Of a DNA stretch of 64,000 bases, positions 17,461 to 26,466 are shown piece by piece. Numbering within the stretch: position 1 is the stretch's first letter; the number at the start of each line of letters is the position of its first letter. The notes under the pieces were generated by a model. It searched no databases, was not told the DNA's origin, and saw only the letters and a list, made by a program, of their open reading frames with translations. Made by a program: the position numbers and the translations under genes. Origin of the DNA: Bibersteinia trehalosi (GTDB taxonomy: Bacteria; Pseudomonadota; Gammaproteobacteria; Enterobacterales; Pasteurellaceae); the NCBI RefSeq assembly GCF_004346205.1, contig NZ_SMAM01000001.1:186001-250000 (forward strand). The letters run 5' to 3'.

Positions 17461-18567
17461 ATGGCTTGGAAAGCATATAAAAAATTCACTTTTTTAACCG
17501 CTGTAGCACTATTAGTTGCAAGCTGTAGTGGTGATAAACAAAAATCATCAGCAGGAACTAACTTTGATCCAGAAACCGCAAAATTTGGTGCGGTATTTAA
17601 AGGCAGACAATTCATTTCTCACTCGACGCCACTGGCGCTAAGTAAAGGCGTGAATATGAGTGGGAAAGTAATTAATACTAAAGATTTCATCAATCAGCTA
17701 CGTTATGTAAATGCATATTCAAACAGCATTGCTGAAACTTATGGTTCAACATATAACAAAATGTCTCGCTGGTTGGCTTCAGGTGGAAATGTTGCCGACC
17801 TTGCTAAATATGGTATCTATACCCGCCAAATGCGAGGCATGGATGGTTATCAAAATGTGCTGATGACGGGGTATTTTATTCCTGTTATAGAAGCACGCAG
17901 CCGCCCGCAAGGTGAATTCCGTCATCCTGTGCATGCTGTGCCGCAGGGTAATCGTAAATATTCGCGTGCAGAAATCTATGCAGGGGCATTAAATGGCAAA
18001 GGCTTAGAATTAGCTTATTCTAATTCCATGCTAGATAATTTTTTGATGGAAGTGCAAGGTTCAGGCTTTATGCGTGTTGATGGGCAATTACGTCATTTTG
18101 CATATGGTAATAAAAATGGTTATAGCTATACGAGTATTGGACGTTTACTCGTTGAAGATGGCGAAATTGCTAAGGAAAAAATGTCTACTCAAGCCATTAA
18201 AGAATGGGCGGCGAGAAATCCATATCGTTTGCAAAATTTGTTAGAACGTAATCAATCTTACGTTTATTTCCGTCCTGATCCAACTTTTGATGTCAAAGGC
18301 TCAGCAGGGGTGCCATTAGTCGCTTTAGCATCTGTTGCTTCTGATACGAATCTTGTGCCATCGGGTTCGGTTTTGTTAGTTGAAATGCCATTAATTGATA
18401 GTAAAGGTAACTGGACAGGTAAACATGAGTTACGTTTAATGGTGGCTTTGGATCGAGGGGGCGCAGTAAAAGGCCAGCATTTCGATTTATATCAAGGTAT
18501 TGGCGATAAAGCGGGACATACTGCTGGTCATCTGAAGCATTATGGTCGAGTGTGGGTGCTAAATTAA
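17461..18567 (+). CDS. mltA: Membrane-bound lytic murein transglycosylase A
   Basis: Outer-membrane lipoprotein that cleaves glycan strands of peptidoglycan, leaving 1,6-anhydro-MurNAc ends. Lipobox VASC near residue 22, with Ser next, indicates outer-membrane sorting. The core has the MTGYFIPVIEARSRP region and YSNSMLDNFLMEVQGSG. The 3D domain at the end (LIDSKGNWTGKHELRLMVALDRGGAVKG) carries the catalytic Asp residues. Length 368 (E. coli 365). TAAGGA sits before ATG 17461. It is a single transcription unit with its own terminator. Confidence 0.96.
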   Translation: MAWKAYKKFTFLTAVALLVASCSGDKQKSSAGTNFDPETAKFGAVFKGRQFISHSTPLALSKGVNMSGKVINTKDFINQLRYVNAYSNSIAETYGSTYNKMSRWLASGGNVADLAKYGIYTRQMRGMDGYQNVLMTGYFIPVIEARSRPQGEFRHPVHAVPQGNRKYSRAEIYAGALNGKGLELAYSNSMLDNFLMEVQGSGFMRVDGQLRHFAYGNKNGYSYTSIGRLLVEDGEIAKEKMSTQAIKEWAARNPYRLQNLLERNQSYVYFRPDPTFDVKGSAGVPLVALASVASDTNLVPSGSVLLVEMPLIDSKGNWTGKHELRLMVALDRGGAVKGQHFDLYQGIGDKAGHTAGHLKHYGRVWVLN

Positions 18568-18580
18568 GGCTAGATTAACA

Positions 18581-18618
18581 AATGCACCGTTGGCAAAATT
18601 GCGAACGGTGCATTTTTT
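18581..18618 (+). terminator. Terminator of mltA
   Basis: AATGCACCGTT (18581-18591), a 12-base loop, AACGGTGCATT (18604-18614), then TTT. Eleven perfect base pairs. Confidence 0.9.
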
Positions 18619-18673
18619 ATATGGCTGAGTTTTGCAAAAAATTGCTCAATATTTACCGCTTGTGCGTTTATGA

Positions 18674-19474
18674 TTAGACATGATCTAAATTATCGGGTAA
18701 TGAGCCTTCTATTTCATATAAAAGATCACCATCTTTAAAGAAGACATAACCACCATTTTTCATTTTGACCCAATTTTCGTTTTTAGTGAGGGGCTTGGTG
18801 GTAATGATAGTAACCTTGTCAGCTTCTGTGGTATATTCGCGGAAATCAATCATTACATCATCATCACGCAGTGCTTTGCCAAACGGGGCTTTACGCGTAA
18901 CGTAATGCAGGTGAGTAGAGCAACGTGCGATCATCCAATGCCCATTGGACAAAATAAAATTAAATACACCATAATTTGCCAGTTCCGTGGTGATATCAAC
19001 TACCGCATCAAAAATTTCTTTTTCTGATGGCTTTTGGGCAAAACGCTGTTTTAATTTATCTGCGATACAACAAAATGCCAGCTCTGAATCCGTTGAACCA
19101 ATCGGCTGGTAGTGGCTTTTTGGGCAATGTTGGAGATTTTCCACGGTACCGTTATGTGCAAAGACCCAGTTCTCTCCCCAAATTTCACGGATAAAGGGAT
19201 GAGTGTTTTCGAGTACTACGCCGCCTTTGGTTGCTTTACGGATGTGAGCAATCACGTTATAGGATTTTATACGATATTGGGAGACAAGATCACCGATAGG
19301 TGATGATGAAGCTGCCTTATTATCGCGAAAAATGCGAATACCTTTACCTTCAAAAAATGCAATGCCAAAACCGTCTGTATGGCAGTCAGTTAAGCCTGCA
19401 CGCCGTCGAAATCCTTCAAAAGAAAATGTAATATCCGTAGGAGTATTACAGTTCATCCCTAATAATTGACACAT
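18674..19474 (-). CDS. Class II glutamine amidotransferase (YafJ family)
   Basis: Predicted Ntn-type glutamine amidohydrolase. I start it at ATG 19474, because the next codon is then Cys2 (MCQLLGMN), the N-terminal nucleophile this class needs; an ATG at 19486 would bury it. Other active-site parts: DGFGIAFFEG, AHIRKATKGGV, THPFIREIWGENWVFAHNGT, and STDSELAF. Length 266, close to E. coli YafJ (255). The acceptor substrate is not known for the family. It stands alone downstream of the convergent mltA. Confidence 0.85.
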   Translation of the reverse strand: MCQLLGMNCNTPTDITFSFEGFRRRAGLTDCHTDGFGIAFFEGKGIRIFRDNKAASSSPIGDLVSQYRIKSYNVIAHIRKATKGGVVLENTHPFIREIWGENWVFAHNGTVENLQHCPKSHYQPIGSTDSELAFCCIADKLKQRFAQKPSEKEIFDAVVDITTELANYGVFNFILSNGHWMIARCSTHLHYVTRKAPFGKALRDDDVMIDFREYTTEADKVTIITTKPLTKNENWVKMKNGGYVFFKDGDLLYEIEGSLPDNLDHV

Positions 19475-19497
19475 AATCACATCCAAAAATTTATTTC

Positions 19498-19522
19498 AAA
19501 AAAATCCCCTAAAACAGGGGAT
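19498..19522 (-). terminator. Terminator of znuC-znuB
   Basis: On the minus strand: ATCCCCT, loop GTTTT, AGGGGAT, then seven T. The stem is at 19504-19522 and the T run is read across 19498-19504. Confidence 0.85.
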
Positions 19523-19587
19523 ACAAGGGGTGTGATTTAACCGAAAATCTGCAAAAAATTCAATATGTTTTTGGATATTTTCTGTGA

Positions 19588-20373
19588 TTAATTTTCTGTT
19601 TTTTTGATTAACGCCAAAATAAACAGTAAACCAGAACAGACCACGACCGATGGTCCCGCTGGCGTATCTTTCAGAGCGGAGAGTAGTAAACCACCACACA
19701 CAGCAAGCCAACCAAATAACATCGCGTAACAAACCATCTGTTCTGGCGTGCGGGCAAAACGGCGGGCAGTTGCGGCAGGAATAATCAACAGTGATGTAAT
19801 GATCAGTGCGCCAACAAATTTCATACTTAAAGCGATGGTCATAGCGGTGAGTAACATCAGCAATAAACGTAGACGCTCAACATTTAACCCTTCGATTTGA
19901 GCAAGCTCAGGGCTGACCGTAATGGCAAGGAATTTTTGCCAAAAAATCAGGGTAATAACACCAATAATGGCAACGCCAATTGCGATAAAGAAAACATCAT
20001 CAGTATGAATGGCGAGCAAATCACCAAATAGGTAGCCCATAAGATCGACTCGTACATTGTCTAATAAGGCAATAGTGAGTACGCCTAACGAAAGACTGGT
20101 ATGAGCAATAATTCCCAATAAGGTATCGACTGAGTGATTAGAACGTCGTTCTAACCAGACTAATGCGAAAGCGAGTAGCACAACCATCAAAATCACAGCG
20201 ATATAGGGATCGGTTTGCAGGAAGATGCCTAGTGATACTCCTAATAATGCAGAGTGCGATAATGTATCGCCGAAATATGCCATTTTCCGCCAAACTACAA
20301 AAGCACCCAACGGGGCAGTAATCAAAATCAGTAATGAGCCAGCAATCCATGCAGGCAATAAAATATCAAACAT
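19588..20373 (-). CDS. znuB: Zinc ABC transporter permease
   Basis: Inner-membrane channel of the high-affinity zinc importer. About eight hydrophobic segments are visible. The protein aligns closely with E. coli ZnuB: PLGAFVVWRKMAYFGDTLSHSALLG near the N-terminus, NIRVDLMGYLFGDLLA-like sequence in the middle, and FVGALIITSLLIIPAATARRFARTPEQM. The start is taken at 20373 (MFDILLPAWIAG), which matches the family; the frame reaches 20406. It follows znuC by eight bases. Confidence 0.95.
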   Translation of the reverse strand: MFDILLPAWIAGSLLILITAPLGAFVVWRKMAYFGDTLSHSALLGVSLGIFLQTDPYIAVILMVVLLAFALVWLERRSNHSVDTLLGIIAHTSLSLGVLTIALLDNVRVDLMGYLFGDLLAIHTDDVFFIAIGVAIIGVITLIFWQKFLAITVSPELAQIEGLNVERLRLLLMLLTAMTIALSMKFVGALIITSLLIIPAATARRFARTPEQMVCYAMLFGWLAVCGGLLLSALKDTPAGPSVVVCSGLLFILALIKKTEN

Positions 20374-20381
20374 AATTTTCC

Positions 20382-21182
20382 TTAATGACGGCATTGGCCA
20401 TGACATACATCACCATGTAGATCGTGATGATGGTTGTGATGGTGGCTATAAAAAGCAACATTATTGGCAAATTGATCACCAAAAAAGTGGATAAAACTTG
20501 GGTCACCAGTAACGGTTTCTGGTGAGCCGGCACAACAGATATGTCGATTAATGCAGAGCACTTCATCAGTATTTGCCATCACTATATTCAAATCGTGAGA
20601 AACCATTAAAATCGCGCAATTAAGCCATTCACGTGTTTTATTTAGCAGTTGATAGAGTTCGGTTTGCCCTGTAATATCCACACCCTGCATCGGTTCATCG
20701 AGTACTAGTAATTGTGGGTGATCCAAAATTGCTCGGGCGAGTAGTACGCGTTGTAGTTCTCCACCGGACAGTTTTTGCATACTATTTTGGCTAAGATGAG
20801 TGATATTAAATAACGCCAAAGCCTGCTGGATATCACTTTTTGAGCTATTGGGCTTAAGAGCAAGAAATTTGGCAACAGTAATTGGGATAGAATAATCTAA
20901 ATGCAATTTTTGTGGTACATAGCCGATTTTTAACCCTTTGCTATGCCATATATTGCCGCTGTTGGCTCGTTGTAGCTTAAGTAATACTTTAAGCAAGGTT
21001 GACTTGCCGCCACCATTAGGCCCTACGATGGTTGTAATAGAGTTAGGGTAGATGGAAAGATTAATATTTTCCAGAATAGATTGTTCCCCAAATGTGACGT
21101 TAATCTGCTCTAAACGCAGTAAAGGTTCGGCTTTTTCTACCTTTGTTGGTGAAATTTTCGCCCGAATCCGTTGAATTTTCAT
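20382..21182 (-). CDS. znuC: Zinc ABC transporter ATP-binding protein
   Basis: ATPase of the ZnuABC zinc importer. Walker [13 protein letters not shown], signature [15 protein letters not shown], Walker [13 protein letters not shown] and the switch His in [11 protein letters not shown]. The C-terminus has a histidine-rich tail ([14 protein letters not shown], then CHGQCRH) typical of ZnuC and probably metal-binding. The start is uncertain: ATG 21182 (MKIQRIRAK) or ATG 21212; neither has a strong ribosome site. E. coli places znuA divergent here; in this window that slot is empty and mepM is the divergent neighbour. I could not recognise a convincing Zur box. Confidence 0.94.
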   Translation of the reverse strand: MKIQRIRAKISPTKVEKAEPLLRLEQINVTFGEQSILENINLSIYPNSITTIVGPNGGGKSTLLKVLLKLQRANSGNIWHSKGLKIGYVPQKLHLDYSIPITVAKFLALKPNSSKSDIQQALALFNITHLSQNSMQKLSGGELQRVLLARAILDHPQLLVLDEPMQGVDITGQTELYQLLNKTREWLNCAILMVSHDLNIVMANTDEVLCINRHICCAGSPETVTGDPSFIHFFGDQFANNVAFYSHHHNHHHDLHGDVCHGQCRH

Positions 21183-21319
21183 AGCAATAAATTTTTTATG
21201 GATATAAAACATGTTAAACTTAGCGGATTTTTAAGCCTTTGACAAGATTTAGCTTGTATCAAGTGCTTGAGTTTTGTAGAAATTTTACGGTAACTAAAGA
21301 TAGAGATTAGGAATAAATT

Positions 21320-22891
21320 TTGCAGCATGTTGTTTTTGCTAGAGAACGACGCCGTAAAAAACTTCGCCTAAGAGGGTTGCTGTTTTTTATGGCGTTGATC
21401 TGTATTGCGATTGGGATTGGATTAGCACTAAAAAATGAAGATACGCGTTTACCTAAAAATAGCCTTGTAGTTTTCGAAGAGCATACTCTTTTGGGAAAAG
21501 AATTTGATTCTGAAAATGAACGAGACATTTTAGGCACAGATGCGCACGCGAATATTTTAAGTGGTGAACCAACCTATATTGATATTGAGATCAATGAGGC
21601 GGATAGTGGTGAAGACACTATTGGACAAGTAGAAGAAGATATAAATGCGACTTCTTATGAAGATGAATTAAGTGAGCATGATGATATTGATAGCGAAATG
21701 CCAAACATGGGTGAAATGCTGATCAGTAATGCTGAAATTTTTGAAGATCTTAGCATCGCGCTTGCACAAGGGGATATCAAGCTGGATGATAAAGTGTCCT
21801 CTGAACAACCTGATAGCACACCGGAAAAGCCACGAAAAGCGCGTCATTATAGCTATACGGTAACCCGCGGGGATAAATTGCGTGACGTGTTAGAACAGTC
21901 TGGTATTTCGGCGAGTTTCTCAAAGGCATTAGAACGCAAATTTCCGCAGCTGGCTAGTTTACAAACAGGGCAACAATTCCAATGGGGATTAGATGCTGAT
22001 GGTGATTTAGAATACATGCATTGGTTAGTCTCAGAAAAGGAAGAGCAGCGGTTTGAGCGCAAAGAAAAAAATCGATTTACAGTGCGTAAAATCGAGAAAA
22101 AAGGCGTTTGGAAACAGGATGTAGTGAAAGGCACAATTGATGGTAATTTTGTTGCCAGTATGAAAAATGTAGGGTTGTCGGCTCGTCAAATCCAACAACT
22201 TGCTAGTGGCTTGCAATGGCAAATTTCAACTAATAAGCTGAAAAAAGGCGATAGGTTTGCAATTTTAGTCAAGCGGGAGTATATCAATGGCAAGGTAACG
22301 GATTTAGGTAATGTGGAGGCTTTGCATATTATTAGTGGTAACAAAAGTTATTATGCAATTCAAGCTGAGAACGGACGCTATTATAGCCGTCACGGTGAAA
22401 CTTTAGGTAAAGGCTTTGCGCGTTATCCATTACAATTTACCCCAAGAATTTCGTCATCGTTTAACCCAAGACGAATTCACCCTATTTCAAAGCGATTAAG
22501 ACCACATAAAGGGGTCGATTTTGCCGTGCCGACAGGAACACCGATTATCGCTCCAGCAGATGGTGTAGTTGAGCATGTTGCCTATCAGGCAAAAGGCGCA
22601 GGGCGTTATATTAAAATCCGTCATGGTGGGCAATATACCACAGTCTATATGCATTTAAGTAAACCATTGGTAAAAATCGGACAGAGCGTTAAAAAAGGCG
22701 AACGGATAGCCCTTTCAGGAAATACGGGCGGTTCAACAGGAGCACATTTGCATTATGAATTTCATATTAATGGTAACCCAGTTAATCCGATGACGGTTAA
22801 ACTGCCTGGGACGGGCTCAGGAATGCCAGATAAAGAACGTAAAGCATTTTTGGTCAAAGCCAAAGGTGTAGAAACGAAATTGAAACTCTAA
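21320..22891 (+). CDS. mepM: Murein DD-endopeptidase, M23 family (MepM/YebA type)
   Basis: Cuts D,D-crosslinks so that new peptidoglycan can be inserted. TTG start at 21320, with AGGAA seven bases upstream. One transmembrane segment lies near residues 19-40 (LLFFMALICIAIGIGLAL), followed by an acidic low-complexity stretch (about residues 55-150) that I do not recall in E. coli MepM. Then a LysM-like/OapA region (YTVTRGDKLRDVLEQSG), and the LytM domain with the zinc ligands RPHKGVDFAV and GAHLHYEFH. 523 residues against 440 in E. coli. dsbC follows 16 bases later. Confidence 0.92.
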   Translation: MQHVVFARERRRKKLRLRGLLFFMALICIAIGIGLALKNEDTRLPKNSLVVFEEHTLLGKEFDSENERDILGTDAHANILSGEPTYIDIEINEADSGEDTIGQVEEDINATSYEDELSEHDDIDSEMPNMGEMLISNAEIFEDLSIALAQGDIKLDDKVSSEQPDSTPEKPRKARHYSYTVTRGDKLRDVLEQSGISASFSKALERKFPQLASLQTGQQFQWGLDADGDLEYMHWLVSEKEEQRFERKEKNRFTVRKIEKKGVWKQDVVKGTIDGNFVASMKNVGLSARQIQQLASGLQWQISTNKLKKGDRFAILVKREYINGKVTDLGNVEALHIISGNKSYYAIQAENGRYYSRHGETLGKGFARYPLQFTPRISSSFNPRRIHPISKRLRPHKGVDFAVPTGTPIIAPADGVVEHVAYQAKGAGRYIKIRHGGQYTTVYMHLSKPLVKIGQSVKKGERIALSGNTGGSTGAHLHYEFHINGNPVNPMTVKLPGTGSGMPDKERKAFLVKAKGVETKLKL

Positions 22892-22907
22892 CTTTTAAGG
22901 AACTTTT

Positions 22908-23591
22908 ATGAAAAACAGTCTAATTACATTACTCGGATTTTCACTTGCCTGCTCGGCATTTGCTGATGATGCAAGCCTAAAAAAACAATTAGAAAAAATG
23001 GGGGCAACAAATGTGGTGATTAGCCCATCAGCATTGCCAAATTTCAAAACGGCAGTGACAGATCAAGGCGTGTTGCAAATTAGTGAAAATGGTCGCTTTG
23101 TAATTCAAGGACAGGTATTTGAACTCAAAGAGGGCAAGGCGATTGATATTACCAATAATGCACTATTAGCAGAATTAAACACCTTGGAGAACGAGATGAT
23201 TATTTATCCAGCTAAAAATGAAAAACATGTTGTGACTGTATTTATGGATATTACTTGCCATTATTGCCATATTCTGCATAGCAAACTTAAAGAATATAAT
23301 GAATTGGGTATTACTATCCGTTATTTGGCTTTTCCTCGTGGTGGCATGAATACGAAAACAGCAAAACAAATGGAAGCAATTTGGACAGCAGATGATAAGG
23401 TATTCGCTTTAAACGAAGCAGAAAAGGGCAACCTACCAAAAGAGCAAAAAACACCTAAAATTGTGAAAAAACACTATGAATTAGGCTTAAAATTTGGGGT
23501 AAATGGTACACCAAATATGGTAACCAAAGAAGGAGAATTAATTCGTGGCTATGTTGAGCCGAAAGAATTAGCGGCTATGCTAAACGAATAA
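22908..23591 (+). CDS. dsbC: Thiol:disulfide interchange protein DsbC
   Basis: Periplasmic disulfide isomerase, kept reduced by DsbD. Signal peptide MKNSLITLLGFSLACSAFA; N-terminal dimerisation domain; thioredoxin-like domain with the active site CHYC near residues 115-118 (E. coli has CGYC) and the cis-Pro loop NGTPNMV. Length 227 (E. coli 236). AAGGAA precedes the ATG. The dsbC-recJ order is the same as in E. coli. Confidence 0.95.
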   Translation: MKNSLITLLGFSLACSAFADDASLKKQLEKMGATNVVISPSALPNFKTAVTDQGVLQISENGRFVIQGQVFELKEGKAIDITNNALLAELNTLENEMIIYPAKNEKHVVTVFMDITCHYCHILHSKLKEYNELGITIRYLAFPRGGMNTKTAKQMEAIWTADDKVFALNEAEKGNLPKEQKTPKIVKKHYELGLKFGVNGTPNMVTKEGELIRGYVEPKELAAMLNE

Positions 23592-23608
23592 TTATCAATA
23601 GCTCCTAG

Positions 23609-23664
23609 CAAGCGGTATATTTCATACAAATTTTTGCAAAAAATTTGCGAAACACTACCGCTTG
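23609..23664 (+). repeat. Inverted pair of uptake signals between dsbC and recJ
   Basis: CAAGCGGTA (23609-23617) faces TACCGCTTG (23656-23664), with a TTTGCAAAAAATTTGC core between. The pair can fold into a stem and probably also ends dsbC transcription. Confidence 0.8.
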
Positions 23665-23702
23665 TTAATGTTTATTTTTACTCTTAATTTTTAAAGAATT
23701 AC

Positions 23703-25421
23703 GTGAAACTGATCAAACAACGCCAGCCACAAACCACGGCACATCTTTCTGAGCATCCACTCCTTAATCGAATTTACCAAAATCGCGGGGTTCAATCACC
23801 TGATGAATTAGCGCTAACGTTGCAGCACATTCATTCTCCGAGTTTATTAGCGAATATCGATCAAGCTACAGATCTACTGGTATCAATGTTTTTGCGACAG
23901 GCGAAAATTATCGTTGTGGGTGATTTTGATGCCGATGGGGCAACAAGTACTGCTTTAGCTGTTATTGGCTTACGGCAGTTTGGTTTCCAACAAGTTGATT
24001 ATTTAATTCCAGATCGTTTTTCACAAGGCTATGGGCTGAGTGAAAGTGTGGCTGAAATGGTGATTGCTAAAGGCGTTGATCTGGTTTTAACGGTTGATAA
24101 TGGTATTTCTTCTTTTGAGGGTATCGCGCTGTTAAAACAGCAGGGAATTCAGGTATTGGTTACCGATCACCATTTACCTTCAGACGGCTTGCCGGTTGCT
24201 GATGCAATGGTAAATCCGAATTTACCGCAATGTACTTTTCCATCGAAGAACCTTGCTGGGGTTGGTGTTATTTTTTATGTCATGATTGCATTGCGGGCAA
24301 AATTCCGAGCATTAGGGCTATTCTCAGCAAAAGAACCTAATATAGCGGAATTATTAGATTTGGTTGCACTAGGTACGGTTGCTGATGTTGTTCCGCTAGA
24401 TCATAATAATCGGATTTTGGTGAATCAAGGGTTATTGCGTATTCAAGCGGGGCAATGCCGAGTGGGTATTCAAGCATTAATTGAAATTGCCAAAAGGGAA
24501 GCGGCAACATTGCAAGCGGCAGATCTTGGTTTTGCGGTTGCACCGAGGTTGAATGCGGCAGGACGTTTAGAAAATATGTCGTTAGGCGTAGAGTTATTGA
24601 TCTGCGATAATCTCGCATTAGCACGGCAATTGGCCTTGGAGCTTGATAGCTTAAACCAAACACGTAAAGAATTTGAGCAAGAAATGAAAACGGAAGCACT
24701 TGCTATTTGTGCTAAGTTACCAGAGTTAGAGCAAAAAGATCAGGCACATGGCATAGTGTTATATCAAGCAGATTGGCATCAGGGTGTGATTGGTATATTA
24801 GCCTCAAGAATTAAAGATCAATTTCATCGTCCAGTTATTGCTTTTGCCCAAGAAAGTGATGAAAGCAAATTATTAAAAGGTTCGGCAAGATCGATTGCAG
24901 GATTACATATTCGAGATATTTTAGAACGAATTGACAGTAATTATCCTGAATTGATTGTGAAATTTGGTGGGCATGCTATGGCGGCTGGTTTAACGATTCA
25001 TCAGAGTCAATTAGAGCAATTTAAAATGGTGTTTAATCAGACGGTAAATGAATTTGCCGAGCCAGCAATGTTACAAGGTATTGTATATACAGATGGAGAA
25101 TTACAAAAAGGGGAATTTAATTTACATACCGTTGAATTATTACGCCAAGCAGGGCCTTGGGGACAAAATTTTCCTGAGCCGATTTTTGAAGGTAATTTCA
25201 AAGTATTACAACAACGTTTGCTAGCAGGAAAGCACCTAAAATTATTATTAGAAAACGAACAAGGCATGCTTTTAGATGGGATTTGGTTTAATACAGATTT
25301 ACGTTATTACCCAGATTTATCAATTAAATACGCTAGAATTTGTTATAAGTTGGATATTAATGAGTTTCGTGGTAGCCGTAATTTACAACTATTAGTTGAG
25401 TATTTTTCTACGATAAATTGA
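23703..25421 (+). CDS. recJ: Single-stranded-DNA-specific exonuclease RecJ
   Basis: 5'-3' exonuclease used in RecF recombination and mismatch repair. DHH-family motifs in order: VVGDFDADGATST near residue 80, LTVDNGISS, VTDHHLPSDGLP near 155, and the DHHA1 part with KGSARSIAGLHI and KFGGHAMAAGLTI. 572 residues (E. coli 577). GTG start at 23703, as the frame begins there with MKLIKQRQ and no better site follows. dsbC precedes it. Confidence 0.96.
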   Translation: MKLIKQRQPQTTAHLSEHPLLNRIYQNRGVQSPDELALTLQHIHSPSLLANIDQATDLLVSMFLRQAKIIVVGDFDADGATSTALAVIGLRQFGFQQVDYLIPDRFSQGYGLSESVAEMVIAKGVDLVLTVDNGISSFEGIALLKQQGIQVLVTDHHLPSDGLPVADAMVNPNLPQCTFPSKNLAGVGVIFYVMIALRAKFRALGLFSAKEPNIAELLDLVALGTVADVVPLDHNNRILVNQGLLRIQAGQCRVGIQALIEIAKREAATLQAADLGFAVAPRLNAAGRLENMSLGVELLICDNLALARQLALELDSLNQTRKEFEQEMKTEALAICAKLPELEQKDQAHGIVLYQADWHQGVIGILASRIKDQFHRPVIAFAQESDESKLLKGSARSIAGLHIRDILERIDSNYPELIVKFGGHAMAAGLTIHQSQLEQFKMVFNQTVNEFAEPAMLQGIVYTDGELQKGEFNLHTVELLRQAGPWGQNFPEPIFEGNFKVLQQRLLAGKHLKLLLENEQGMLLDGIWFNTDLRYYPDLSIKYARICYKLDINEFRGSRNLQLLVEYFSTIN

Positions 25422-25468
25422 ATAAATTTCATCAGCCAACTAGAATAATCTAGATTAGTATTGTAAAA

Positions 25469-25484
25469 TCGCAAACGTTTTTGT
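25469..25484 (+). promoter_or_regulatory. PurR-like box before the BamE-OmpA lipoprotein gene
   Basis: TCGCAAACGTTTTTGT matches 13 of 16 bases of the PurR consensus ACGCAAACGTTTGCGT. It lies 66 bases ahead of the start codon. Purpose at this gene is unclear. Confidence 0.45.
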
Positions 25485-25549
25485 CTCTTAACAGGCAAAA
25501 TAGCTTATTGATAAGCTTAAATATACTTTTCTATAAAGGAACTACTAAT

Positions 25550-26404
25550 ATGAAAAAAACGACTGTTTTTCGCGGTTTATTACTGTCAAGCGTTGCGTTG
25601 GCTGTAGCTGCTTGCGGTAACCTAAGCGAAGTATCTGATGCAGGTACAACAGATAATCCTGTTTTCCCAAAAATTTCTGAGTCTGAGTTCAACCATGACG
25701 GTTCTCAATTTGGTTCTTGGCCAAACTGGGAAAATGTACGTCAAATTGAACGCGGTATGAATAAAGATCAATTGTACTACTTAATCGGTCGTCCACACTT
25801 TGAAGAAGGTTTATATGCCGTTCGTGAATGGGACTATGCATTCAACTACCGTGAAAACGGCGTTCACAAAATTTGCCAATTTAAAATTTTATTCGACAAA
25901 AATATGAACGCTCAGAGCTTCTTCTGGTATCCAAATGGTTGTAATGGTAACGCAAGCTATAACTTAGAAGGTGACTTCTTATTTGATTTCGATAAAGACA
26001 CTTTAACAGCTAAAGGTAAAGAGGTTGTTGATAATGTTGCAGCACAATTAAAATCTTCAGGTGCTCAGCAAGTAAAAATTGAAGGTCATACTGACCGCTT
26101 AGGTTCTGTTGCTTATAACTTGGATCTTTCACAACGCCGTGCGAATATGGTGAAAGCACGTTTACAACAACAAGGCGTTACCGCAGAGATGACTGCGGTA
26201 GGTTTAGGTAAAGCGCACCAAGTTAAAGCTTGTGAAGGCTATGCACATGCAAGTCAAGCTGAAAAAGATTGCTTGCGCCCTAACCGTCGTGTGGTGATTT
26301 CTGCAAATGGCGGCGTGTTGAAACAGAGCGAGGGTGGTAATGTTGCAGGTCCTACTGGCCCAGCACCACTTTATCAAACTCCAGCATACAACACTGGTAA
26401 ATAA
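25550..26404 (+). CDS. Outer membrane lipoprotein with BamE-like and OmpA-like domains
   Basis: Lipobox AAC near residue 21 (VALAVAACGN), with Gly after it, predicts the outer membrane. Residues about 60-130 resemble the SmpA/BamE fold (QIERGMNKDQLYYLIGRPHF, then REWDYAFNY). Residues about 145-255 are an OmpA C-terminal peptidoglycan-binding domain (FLFDFDKDTLTAKGKEVVDNVA; IEGHTDRLGSVAYNLDLSQRRA; CLRPNRRVVI). So it should tether the outer membrane to peptidoglycan. ATG 25550 has AAAGGA upstream; the open frame from 25481 lacks one. Codon choice is strongly biased (GGT, CGT, AAC), as for an abundant protein. Function beyond domain content is inferred. Confidence 0.88.
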   Translation: MKKTTVFRGLLLSSVALAVAACGNLSEVSDAGTTDNPVFPKISESEFNHDGSQFGSWPNWENVRQIERGMNKDQLYYLIGRPHFEEGLYAVREWDYAFNYRENGVHKICQFKILFDKNMNAQSFFWYPNGCNGNASYNLEGDFLFDFDKDTLTAKGKEVVDNVAAQLKSSGAQQVKIEGHTDRLGSVAYNLDLSQRRANMVKARLQQQGVTAEMTAVGLGKAHQVKACEGYAHASQAEKDCLRPNRRVVISANGGVLKQSEGGNVAGPTGPAPLYQTPAYNTGK

Positions 26405-26421
26405 ATTTTTAATATTAAATG

Positions 26422-26448
26422 AAAAAGGACGAGTAATCGTCCTTTTTT
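26422..26448 (+). terminator. Terminator of the BamE-OmpA lipoprotein gene
   Basis: AAAAAGGACGA (26422-26432), loop GTAA, TCGTCCTTTTTT (26437-26448). Strong stem and T run. Confidence 0.92.
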
Positions 26449-26466
26449 GTCTATATGGAGTTATCT

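Noticed and set aside
21183-21319. Zur box before znuC
   Set aside because: ATAAAACATGTTAAAC-like sequence is weakly palindromic but does not match the known consensus well enough.
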